Origin: Lantana camara
Taxonomy: Eukaryota > Streptophyta > Magnoliopsida > Lamiales > Verbenaceae
Assembly (NCBI GenBank): GCA_037501455.1
Contig: CM074857.1
Location: forward strand, 109,463,501 to 109,527,500
Reading direction: 5' to 3'
DNA: 64,000 bases
The stretch's first letter is position 1; each line of letters starts with the position of its first letter. Of the stretch, positions 48,010 to 58,620 are shown one piece after another. The notes beneath the pieces were generated by a model. That model was not told the DNA's origin, made no database searches, and was given only the letters and a program-made list of their open reading frames with translations. A program made the translations under genes and the position numbers.

Positions 48010-48271
48010 GAGTTATTGTAGCAAAAATCCTTTGATATACCTAATTAGTACTCCGAATCCTATAATTCGAAATGTCTCAAAGCGACCCTGTGATTGTAAT
48101 AAATTAGCACTCGAAACCTTACAGTTGTGGTTGTTGTCACGACCGTAGGGTTTTGAGTGTTAATTTAGTACTAATTTAATACAATCACATGATTCGCTTT
48201 GAGACATTTCAAATTACATGGTTCGCAGTGTTAATTTAGTATATCAAAGGGACTGACCGAGCAAAAAACTC
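48010..48271. mobile_element. 262-bp foldback MITE with 10-bp target duplication
   Basis: Two arms of about 110 bp are inverted copies of each other (left CCTTTGATATACC..., AATGTCTCAAAGCGA; right the reverse complement). The unit is flanked by AATAAATTAC at 48000-48009 and 48272-48281. The termini are GAGTTATTGTAGC and its approximate inverse GCAAAAAACTC. A 9-10 bp duplication fits a Mutator-like non-autonomous element. It ends about 150 bp upstream of the bZIP TATA box. Confidence 0.82.
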
Positions 48272-48420
48272 AATAAATTACACCTCACTCTACCTCTATC
48301 ATTACTATATTCCAAATTTTAATTTTAACAAGTGCATGATGTACATGAGGACAAACTTTGCTGGCAACCATAACGCACCAGCACATTTTTGCAATTTTGG
48401 CTTGAGTGTGCAATATATCT

Positions 48421-48431
48421 ACTATATATAG
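48421..48431 (+). promoter_or_regulatory. TATA box of the bZIP gene
   Basis: ACTATATATAG lies at a suitable distance upstream of a pyrimidine-rich leader. A probable leader intron runs from GTGAGTG near 48535 to an AG near 48650, in front of the coding exons. Confidence 0.6.
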
Positions 48432-48670
48432 GATTGAGATTTTCGCACCATAAGTTTGCCAATTCAAGTGGTTTGCTCTCTAAACAGTTCTTCTATTAAT
48501 CTTGGTTCTTTCACTTTTCCTTTTTTTTTTTTCGGTGAGTGTAAATTTTTAGTGGTGAAATAAGATGATGCCCTCTATGTTTCCCTTATTGTGGTTACAT
48601 TCATTGCTTTTAGGTTGACATGTTTCCTGTTCATTTCATTTATTTTCAGAAACTCATAAGACTGCGGAGG

Positions 48671-48691
48671 ATGGTGAAAGACAGTAATTGA
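48671..48691 (+). CDS. Upstream ORF 1 in the bZIP leader (6 codons)
   Basis: ATG at 48671 with an in-frame TGA after six codons, in the second leader exon. Only position and frame support it; it could reduce translation of the main frame. Confidence 0.35.
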   Translation: MVKDSN

Positions 48692-48756
48692 ATCCCCCTC
48701 ATTCACAACATTCTGAAACTGTTGGCTCCAGCAAATCCTAGTTCAAGTAACATAAC

Positions 48757-48831
48757 ATGTTGAGATTGCAGCCTTACTTCCCAAATCTTCGTGATTTGAG
48801 AGATAATGCAAGATTCTTTGCGAAAGTTTGA
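48757..48831 (+). CDS. Upstream ORF 2 in the bZIP leader (24 codons)
   Basis: ATG at 48757 (MLRLQPYFPNLRDLRDNARF) to TGA at 48831, out of frame with the bZIP start at 48869 and ending 37 bp before it. Several plant bZIP mRNAs carry regulatory upstream ORFs, but this peptide is not one I recognise. Confidence 0.4.
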   Translation: MLRLQPYFPNLRDLRDNARFFAKV

Positions 48832-48868
48832 TTGGTAACAATTGCAATTCCAAACAAAATCTGAGAAG

Positions 48869-50279
48869 ATGAAAATGAAGATTCAATTGCCTATCTCTCA
48901 GTACCAGTCAGGCTCAACTACTAAACCAAGAGACACTCTCACTCTGGACAAAGCAATAGAATATGAACTGAAACATGGTCGCAGATTAGACGGTAACATG
49001 GATCGGAGGAGGCTTAGAAGGTGAATTATTTTTTCCATTTAAAGGGTTCTTGGCAATGCTCATATGCTCTTCTAAATAATTTATAAGTTGCTTGGGATCT
49101 TATAAGTGTGCTCATAAGTTCTTTTAAAATAAGTTGGGATATAAACTTATTTTAATATTTTAACACATTTCTATTGGTATTAATTATAAAATTTTCACTA
49201 CTAAAATATTTAATCTAATGCTTATATTTTATTGGCACACTTTGAGAATTTAATATTTAAATATAACTAACCATCGTATAATCTCTAAAACCATCTTAAA
49301 ATATTTGAAGGCTTTTAATCTATTTAAAATAAGCTTAGACCCCGTCCTAATTCTAAATGGCACACGAGCTTACATATAAATGACAATTTTATGTTCCAAG
49401 TAACATGTTAAATTTTCCTCTTGGTTTCTAGGACGATATCCAACAGACTCTCCGCCCAGAGATCTAGATTAAAGAAAGCTCAATATATTGGTGACATGGA
49501 GACTATGGTTAAAGATTTAGAGGTAAACTACATGTTAATACATTAAACAAATCTTTTTCTCCATATGGCATTTTATGAGAATTATCTCGAGTGCTTCTAC
49601 TGGTAAATATTTGTAGGAAATGATATCTGTTGTAAGACCACAAATCAAAACCTACAAAGAGAAGCGGAATCTACTGCTGGTACAAAATGATTCACTCCAA
49701 AAACTCATAGAGATTCGTTCGAGTGAATCAAATCTCTACGAAAGTAATTTTGCCACCATTTCTTATTTATTATTAATTTCTACTTCATTACCTCTTTATC
49801 GTTTCACCATATGATTAGTATTTAGTATTCATAATATTTGCTATCTTTAATGAACACATATAGTGGAGCTTGAACAAAAGCGCCATGAAATAGACATGCT
49901 CAGACAACTCGCAACAAATGTGGAGAAGAATCACCTTGACATCAATCATGGCTCACAACAGATGCAAGAGTTGAGTTTGAAGCTATCTACAACAGAACTT
50001 TGTCCAAGCATTCCCTCATGCAGTAATGATCTTCAACATGTGCTGAAGTTTAGTTCTAATCAGGTTGGCCACCAACAATTTCGCTGCCCTGTGCTTATGC
50101 TGTCTGGGCTTAGAAAGCCACCAAATTATAGTTGTGAACAACCAAGAAAAGATCAGAGGTTAGGCATTGCGGTTAAACTGCCTGTTGAAGAATTACTAAC
50201 TCCTGAAAGAAACCAAGAGGAACCAAATATTGATCAATATCTCAACTTTGAAGCACTGAATGTTGATCCCTTGAAATAG
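48869..50279 (+). CDS. bZIP transcription factor, four coding exons
   Basis: Exons 48869-49020, 49432-49522, 49617-49743 and 49864-50279 join with GT..AG introns into 261 codons. The basic region is NRLSAQRSRLKK, with the N-x7-R signature at residues 55 and 63, followed by a heptad pattern M73, L80, V87, Y94, L101, L108. A proline at 89 interrupts the zipper; I recall a similar Pro in some plant bZIPs of the NRxSAQxSR type. The protein should bind DNA as a dimer in the nucleus. The C-terminal 120 residues are low in recognisable features. The start is the first ATG after an in-frame TAA at 48836. Two upstream ORFs may control translation, and a MITE lies in the promoter. Subfamily not certain. 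Confidence 0.85.
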
Positions 50280-51182
50280 AATTTTTGTAGTTTCTTTGTA
50301 GTTCCTGTTCTAATTATTATTTAAGGAAAATTTCCGTTTCTAAAAACTGTTCACATTCGCTTTGTATTATTCAGATAATTATCTATTGTTGTATGTCATT
50401 ACAACTTATGGATTGCACTTTTATGAGGCAAAGTTTATCAAACAGAGGCTATATTAATTAGCTACGAATACCATATTTGGTAAGGAAATTATTATTGATT
50501 AAAATATACATATTTGAATTGTTGTTACCTTTAAGAAATGTTAATGTTACCAAATGAATTTTGTACCGCAAGAATGACAATACTCGTTACCTAGAGGATT
50601 GCAGATCAATTTCCGGCGTTTTTGGGTGATGATTTATCTACCTCCATGGATAAATTGTCTGAACCTCCCCCTAAAATTACACTCTCAATTGATCAGGAGA
50701 CTCACTCTAATGAAGGAAAGGGTTCAATATTCCCTAGAGTGGAATTTCCAATTTTTGACGGGGAAAACCCTAGTGCTTGGATTAAGGCTAAAAATGAATA
50801 CGCAAAATTGCAAAACGAGGACAATAACTATCTCTATAATTATATATTGGCACAGTAATTAGTGCTGTGGCAAATTGGACCCTTTAACTAAGAAAATATA
50901 GTGATTTAAGGACTTTGATTGTAGCCCCTGATCATAGAAGGGAATCATGAAGTTTTGATAGCCCCTCTACCAGTAGATTAGACAATTTCCTTGGATCCTA
51001 GAATCGAACAAGGATTCACAATCTTTTCTTTTAGAAAACCTTCCTGAGTACTTCATAAACAAATTAAAGGCAGATGCGCATAAGATCCTATTTATACTCA
51101 TAACCCGGGGTACAAAGTAATCTTAAAATGAAACAATTATACACTTATGTTAAATCAAAATTTGTTTGCGGAATTAATTGCT
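50280..51182. other. Space between the convergent bZIP and GT90 genes
   Basis: Contains the presumed 3' ends of both genes and a gag fragment (50622-50858). The rest is A+T-rich with no gene seen. Confidence 0.5.
50622..50858 (+). pseudogene. Retrotransposon gag fragment
   Basis: The frame encodes FPRVEFPIFDGENPSAWIKA, a typical start of a retrotransposon gag domain (F-x-G-E-N-P-x-x-W), then ends at TAA. There is no following pol and no LTR nearby, so this is an isolated remnant. Confidence 0.65.
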
Positions 51183-54100
51183 CTATAGCATAGGAAGCGA
51201 GCACGGGGGATTCGACGTTGAAGTAGCGATAGATCTTTCGAGCCATTGCCTTTGTTTTTCATTTTCATTTGCAAAACAGAACAGAGATTCTTCACACACT
51301 TCCATAGCGTTTGGAGGTTGAACTGGAGTGAAAGCTTGTAGTTTTGAATATTCAGTAAGTAAATGATACATGTAGTCATACACACGATCCATACTCAAAC
51401 TTCCCATGAAATCTTGTGCTGCTCTTCCTATGGCTTCAGCCTGTTCATGAAAGATTTTGAGTAGCTAAAACACTTCAGGATCCCAAAAATTAGAATTCCA
51501 CTGGATTATGCACGTAGGTCCAACTAAAAATTGAATAAAAACAAATTTTGCGCAACTTTACACTATTATTTTTATAAAAATCTATGATTTACATTTTATT
51601 CTCAAATTACATAGGATAACCATAGTGGGTATGTCATATTTGGGATCTGCACTCAAGAAATGTCATACTCCATCGCATACCGCAAACTTATATCCATAGA
51701 TAACAATTTGTAAATTTGAGTTTAATATCAACATAAATTTCAATTTTCAAGTGCATATGTTTATGAACATATCTTTTTCGCCCAATTTTTTAGTTTGTTG
51801 ATGATAAGAGCTGCAAGATCATTGAGTTTTGATGCGATTATTTTGTAAAGCATAATGAACCTAAATTATATTTCTACTAATAAGAGACTACACGGCCCGA
51901 GTGTTCGATCTGTATAAGATATTTCATATTACATGGTTCCAAATAAAACCATTAGGCTATTTAGAGATTAATAGATACTTTTTCACTTGAATTAATGCGA
52001 GTGTATGAACTGATATATTTAGTACTCCAAAGTAAATGCACAATAACAAGACATTGATTGGAGAACCCACTCTAACCTTTCACATATTCCTCTACTCATG
52101 TAGTCAGTCATCTCATCAGTACTCATGTATTCTTTTCACATTAATTTTTTAACTCATAATTCGAAAATCTGACATTTACTTACTTTTTATAACACGAAAG
52201 ACAGAGAGAAATAAAGCCATGCATAAGTACCTCAGATGGATGTGAGTTACCCCAATCAACGGCATCTTTGATATGTTGGCATATCTCTAATGAAGGAATG
52301 GGCAAGTAGTGTTTTTGTGGAATTAAACCTCGACTAAAGAAATCTTCAAACTGTGGCGATATAATCAAGGGACAAGAACCACATGAAAGAATATACTTCA
52401 AGCTCACTGACCAAGCATATCCTTCAGCATATATCTTGTATCTGCTCGTAAAATAATTTATTTTATATATTTACACATGAGCAAGGGATAATTAAATTTA
52501 ACATGAATATGACTAGTTAGGTTCACCCAACGTTTTCATTTTTCAGGGTAATGACGTGGGTTCGAATCCCACTTAGGGCGCGTGTTAAATTAAAAAAAAA
52601 AAGTTTCACCCAATGTGATATATGTTCTAAAATAATTACTTACCGGTGAGCACACTGCTTTGACAATTTTGAATCCTTAAATTTACCTTTTGCTTCCGCG
52701 GCCCAATCCTACAATTGAATTTTTTTTTCCGACAACAAGAATGAGAAACCAAAAGATGGAAAAGATTAATGCATTCTATCCTAAAGACATTTAAATACAC
52801 GTTAGAATGTGAAATATATCTATAAGTAAATTTAGTTTGTCCATCCAAAAGTGTAAGTAATTCTCATAATTACTAGATAGATTTTATCAGTGACAAAAAA
52901 ACCATTCCTCCGAGTCGTGACAATATAAAAATTATGTATCACCGAATATCATGCATTAATTATTTAATTATATATCATCCATTTAATTGTGGACTAGATG
53001 TAATCGAAAGGAAGGTATGGAGGAACATGGGATGGAATATAAAATTACCTTAAGAAATGGTTTACTATGATTGAAACTTGAAAGGTTGGGTTGGCCGCGA
53101 CAAAAGAAATAATATTAAAAAAAGTTAGGTTGACAATATTTTACCTCATATGAAATTATGGGAAGAAAGCACTTCACTCCCTACAAAATTTATTTTGACA
53201 TTAAGCTCCCTAAAAATAAGATTACAATATCCTCACCTTTAAAAATCTAATTTCTATTACACTTCCCCCTAATATTAACATCTCACCAAATTCTCATAAA
53301 AAATAAACAGATAAACTTTTTAGTTTTATAAAAAGAATTTAATTGTCTTTAATACTTTTCCCTTTGCAATAACTAATTTCCCATAAAGTAAATGAATTAG
53401 TATCTACAGTTTTGAGGAAAATATTAATAGATAATTATCAATAAAAATTTAAAATAGAGAAAAATCTTCTAAAATTTTCTTTTGGCCATAAAGCAAAGTT
53501 ATGAGAAAGACAAGGAACAAAAAAATTAGACTTTATATTTATTCCAATAAATAAGCAAATATTCAATGTCAAATGACTAATAAAATTAATTAATATGCAA
53601 TCTTGATTTTTAAAATTAATTAATATAAAATCTCAATTTTTCTTGGTAGGTCAAAGAATATCTGACATTAAATATTTTCTTATATTACTGAAACAAATAC
53701 AAAGCTATGTTTCTTATTTATCGTCACTTTTATAATTTTAGTTTAGGGTCCAAAAGAAAAAAAATCAAAATATATGTTCTTTTTAATTTTAATTAATATT
53801 TTGTTTGATATTTTTTTTCCCTAAAATTAAATATATTAGTTCAAATGACTTCATGAAAAATCAGTTATTGTGGAGGGAAAAGAATTAAAAAATAATTAAA
53901 TCCTCCGTATAAAAATTAAAAAACTCATTTATTTAGGTGAGGTTTTAATGAGAATTTGTGAGAAATTAATATTGGGGGAAAATGCAATATAAATTAAAAT
54001 TTTAAGGGGAGAACCTTTTAATCTTATTTTGAAGGGATTTAGTGTCAAAATAGAAAATTTTTAGGGGTAGTGTGCATTTTTCCCTAAAATTATTTACTTT

Positions 54101-57100
54101 GTAAGTAGCACGGTCCATTAATTAAATTCTAACGAGATTTTTAAAAAACTAAAAATAAATTTGCAAGTTAACAAATTTTTTGGTAAATTTTGGTAATTAC
54201 AATTTGGTACCAAAAGTCTCTGTTAATTGTCATTACAAAATCGCCACTGCCTACAAAGGGAAGGGTTAATTGTGCCTCTAGTTGGTCTGCTCTACACAAT
54301 GTAAACAAATTTTATATTTGGATTTCTTACGATATCCATACCCAATGTTAGTACATACTATATTGGCTTAAATACTAGTTTTTTCATTATTTTGTAAATA
54401 ATTTATTTCATGTATTGATAACCCAAATTGATTTAGCAATCGTTTAAGTAAACGATATCTAAGTTTATCTAGTTTATCTCCAGTAAATTAAAAGGACGTG
54501 CAATACTCTATGTGCATAAGTAGTACCAGATCATTTATACTAAATATTAAGCGAGATACCTAAATAGTAACCGCTTTGATCTCTTAATGTCCTATTTTTT
54601 CTTTTCATTTTTATTCATCTATCTTTTATCCTTCTTCTTCTCTTATGTTTTTCTCTTTTCTTTTTTTTTTTTAGTTTATTTATTCTATTACATTTTATTA
54701 ATTTATCTTTCCTATCATCTCATTTCAATTCTTTTTCTTTTTTTGATATAATTTTTTTTTAAAGATGGTATTGTTTGATGTTATATTTTTTTATGTTATT
54801 TATCTATTTATATTAATTTAATAATTATATAAAAAATAGTGATAAAATATATATTAATATAAAAATTAATTTTAATATATTTTAAATAATAGAATTTTTT
54901 TAATATGCACATTCAACGAGTGTGTCAAAATTATTAATTATACTAAAAAATTCGAGACATCTTACCTGACGCATTATTTGTGCCCTCCAGATATCCGTGT
55001 CATTGCACTCAAGCAGTTGCAACCGAATAGGAGACACAACATCAGGGTTTCCCTTCCAGTATGCTATGGGAAACTTCTGTGCCCAACTTCTGCGATTTGA
55101 TCCTCTTTTGATGCTTTGAAATTCTTTATCCCATGACTTTATATTTATTTCTGACCTATCTTGAGAAAAAAAAACATTAAAATAATAGGTGGAATATAAT
55201 ACGGAAACAAAATAACATTAAGTATTCTTAATTAATATATATATATTTTTTGAAACACTTAATTAATAATAATTAAGCATAACATATGTATGTGCGGCGT
55301 GTGATTTTATTATATATGTTTCAATGATAAGTAATCATCGACTTTTTTGTTTCTTACTAATAATTTTCTTTAGGCGTGGGGCGACAGGTTGAGGAAAGAA
55401 CGAAGGGCAGCTATAATTACTTGTAAGAATGCTTAGAAATTAATTCTGAAAACTTTAATAAACAAACAACTATTAGAAATTGATACTTTCAAGTAAATGA
55501 TTTTGCTGGCATCAGGTCTTTTTTTAATTATCCTTGGCAAACAAAAAAAGAATTGAACAATTAACTGATGCGCAACAAGTCTTGTTTTGCTACTGGAGCT
55601 TAAGCTGCCAAATTGAAATACGACATTTAGGGACTACTATTCGCATATAAAACGTAGATGCAATATCCCTAAAACTAATCCATCTAAATATATAAATATT
55701 GACCCATTTCCCTTACGAACGAATCCAATATGCGTGTTAAAATATGAATCTATTAAATTCATTTAATCTAAGAGCACGATGGTAATTTTGGACAAAAATT
55801 TGCATGTTATATCGTTTGATTAAGTTGATGAATGCATCTTATGGATTGGTAACAATTTCACGGACCTTTTTAATATAATTTTTTTAATAGCAATACAAAA
55901 ATCTATTTTAAGGCAATTTTAGTGATTATACAAACCATGTTACGAATAAAAGGACCTAAAAATCTATCCAACCTGAAATTTTGGCGGGAATGAAAATAGT
56001 TAGTGTATGAATCTTACCAACCCCAAAATGACCAGTCTGGAAAAGGGATGTCGAAGTGTTCTGGCGTTGTACAATACCGAAACAGAGGTAAAGGCATTGA
56101 AGCATGCTCAGTCCTGTTGATAGTCGGCTTGTCCATGCAGTCGAACATCAAATCCAAATCCGGAATTTTTCCAGGATATCTCTTCAAAAGTTGTAACAGT
56201 CCCCAAATTGTAAACATAGCACGACTCTGCACGCATTTATAGTATAACTCTACATACAACTTCCCACTAATTATAACTGCACGAAAAGCTGCATGTTTCT
56301 GTGACTCTAATACATGGGCCACAGAGATCTTTGACTGCGCCCACGGCTCCAGATCTTTATGTATGTGTGAAAAGAAATCGGGGCACTCGACTGGCTGATC
56401 CAGTTTAGAATAATTGGAGCGAGCGATGTTGTTAGATGAGGTGTGACCACAACTAAGAAAGCTGCATCTGATGATCATGGAAGCTTTCGAGTACTTGGAT
56501 TCCTCATCTTGTGAATTTGTAGGAAAAATATGCCATGGTGTTGGTTCCAAGTTGTGGCCTACTATAGTTTTGGTTTGCGACACAATCGTATGAACCTGCA
56601 TTATGTCGCTTGATCACAAACATAGTTTGATAAATGTATAAAACTTTTACTTATGATTCCTATCGGAAAAATTTTTTGAAGGTATTTTTCAAAAGTTTAT
56701 GCTTATTGAAAATGTGAGGGATTATCTACCTTTATTTCTCGAACTATAATTATTTCACCTAAGCTTAGGACTAGTCAAAGTATTTAATATAGTTGTTACT
56801 TACTTTATTGCACTTACTATTATATGTTTACACATATGTATACTTAGTATAGTGCAACAAACGATGTGCTTCATTACACTTACTGACATATATTGACATA
56901 CATGTATACCCATCAGTTTAGTGCCACAAACGATGAACAAATAATGTAAACCCAAAATCTGAACTATGGTTAGACAAGCTAAAACATAATGCTTCATATC
57001 AGAGTTGTTACCCTTAATGCTAATGAATTTAAGAGACGACATTTATAAATATCAGCTGGAGGTTTAATACAATTGAAAGAATCCTCATCATTAAGAAATT

Positions 57101-57916
57101 ACCTAAAACAACCCAGAAGTTTCGACAAGCAAACATTTTGAGATTTTACAAAAAGACACTATGTCAATGATGTTTTATAATTTTTCAAGTATGTTTCCGT
57201 AAAGTAAATAAAACTGGCATCTAAATTAAGGAAATATTTAGTGTAATAGGAGTGCTGGATTAGTTATCAAAGTTCAGAATGTTTTATTGGAAAAACAAGG
57301 ATCATTTGATATGACAGAGATTTTTACCTACGATTTAATAACCTTTAATTATATAGGCCAAAATAGAATCTCAGTATTATGTAAACAATGAAATCTTAAC
57401 ATAGAACCTGAGAGATATATGACTTTCTTACCACCTTAATTATAGAAAATATTTAAAATAGCAGCAAATGTTACATTTTAGATCTCAACATACATATCCA
57501 CACTAACTTACATTTACTTACATCTATGCATCTTTCCGATTCGTTACTACACATGAAAAAGTTTACATTCACTTCATCCATCTATATGTATGAAAAGAGA
57601 ATTATATCTCCTATTTGTTCGCATCTCTCCTATTCGTTCCTAACATATACATTTAACAGTAACCATGAAAACATACATTTAGTAGTCCTTCATATACAAG
57701 AAACAATATATTTACAAATAATATATCTCGATAGAGAATTATACCTCAAATATGACGAGAAGGGACAAGAAACATAAAACAATTGCGATAACAAGACGAG
57801 AATTATACCTCAAATACGAGGAGAAGAGCAAGGAAAGATAAAGCAATTGTGATAGCCAGACGAGGTGCAAAACAAACAAAGCGAGAGTGATTACGCTTAG
57901 TGGAGAAGAGTCCCAT
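51183..57916 (-). CDS. GT90 (DUF821) O-glucosyltransferase, rumi-like, six exons
   Basis: Exons in transcript order: 57916-57809, 56595-56018, 55155-54966, 52708-52644, 52444-52231, 51440-51183, all with GT..AG introns; 470 residues. The N-terminus has basic residues and one hydrophobic stretch (LAITIALSFLALLLVF, about 20-35), a type II Golgi/ER anchor. The family blocks follow: CPDFFSHIHKDLEPWA, KLYVELYYKCVQSRAMFTIW, PDLDLMFDCMDKP, CTTPEHFDIPFPDWSFWGW, WAQKFPIAYWKGNPDV, YKIYAEGYAWSVSLKYILSC, GLIPQKHYLP. Animal Rumi/POGLUT proteins transfer glucose or xylose to serine; plant substrates are mostly unknown. No KDEL end is seen. An alternative first exon exists (see the duplication at 57734-57861). 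The protein is somewhat shorter than relatives I recall (about 500-540). Confidence 0.88.
52533..52602 (+). mobile_element. 5'-truncated SINE in GT90 intron 4
   Basis: Contains B box GGGTTCGAATCCC (52558-52570) and an A-rich tail, flanked by similar 13-mers GGTTCACCCAACG (52520) and GTTTCACCCAATG (52603), 11 of 13 identical, as target duplications. It occupies about a third of the 199-bp intron. Confidence 0.72.
53160..54084. mobile_element. 925-bp foldback element in GT90 intron 3
   Basis: The first and last ~130 bp are imperfect inverted copies. Left GGGAAGAAAGCACTTCACTC corresponds to right, reversed, GGGAAAAATGCACACTACCC, and CTAATATTAACATCTCACC is matched further in. Flanks TGAAATTAT and TAAAATTAT agree at 8 of 9 positions, as for Mutator-like elements. 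No coding capacity. It fills 41% of the intron. Confidence 0.75.
54094..54965 (-). other. Remainder of GT90 intron 3
   Basis: Very A+T-rich intron sequence with T-rich tracts near 54595-54770. No gene or element boundary is supported. Confidence 0.5.
57734..57861 (-). repeat. 64-bp tandem duplication of exon 1 end plus splice donor (GT90)
   Basis: 57734-57797 and 57798-57861 are copies of one 64-bp unit (about 85% alike by eye), each containing the end of a hydrophobic coding stretch, ATTTGAG, followed by the donor GTATAATTCTC. The gene therefore has two identical donors 64 bp apart. Since 64 is not a multiple of three, the second copy is read in another frame. Confidence 0.85.
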
Positions 57917-58567
57917 TGATGGTGTTGTAAGTTGCTAACATACAGATAACTACACTGAGAGATTGGCATGGTCAGAATTATGAGTTTAATCGACCTCTCT
58001 CTATTTGGCCGCTTCTCCTTTTCTCTCTCAAAAATATTGACAAGGTTTAGTGCTATATTTGGCTACCCTATATTGCTTTTCCTATTTCCACGCCACAAAG
58101 AAAGTCCCAATTCCAATTTGTATTGTTTTTTCTAATATTATTTTATACTAGAAAATGTTCTATATTTGGCTACCCCACATTCGTTTCCTACATTCACTGC
58201 CCAAAATATGCATCAATTCGAATTTCTATTCGTTTTATCATATACTACTATTTGCCCATACATAGCATGAAAATATTAACAGTTAAATATTAATAAAACT
58301 ATTATTTTATTAAAATAAAATATTATAAATTAAAGTAAATATATAACTATTTAATACATTTGAAGTAATGTCAACAAAAAAAAAAGCTAACTTTCTTAAT
58401 TTCATTCATATTAATTACTCAAACTTTAAATATCCGTAAATATACATGACAATTTAAGGTTTGAATTTGGAATTGGAGTGCCAAACATATGCCATAATTA
58501 ATTAATTAGTTATGTATTTCATATTAATTACATAGTACTTTCTATATCTCAACACTGAAGATACACG
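57917..58567 (-). promoter_or_regulatory. GT90 upstream region
   Basis: About 650 bp between the start codon and the tail of a LINE. It includes a diverged tandem duplication of about 110 bp whose copies begin CTATATTTGGCTACCC near 58052 and 58161. No clear TATA box was identified. Regulatory role is inferred from position. Confidence 0.4.
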
Positions 58568-58597
58568 TATTTTTTTATTTTTTATTTTTTATTTTTT
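58568..58597 (-). repeat. Simple-repeat 3' tail of the LINE
   Basis: Plus-strand (ATTTTTT)n, which is (AAAAAAT)n on the LINE's coding strand, directly follows the 3' end of its RNase H region. Such tails mark target-primed reverse transcription. Confidence 0.75.
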
Positions 58598-58620
58598 GAA
58601 GACCAGCCACACCGGCCAAA

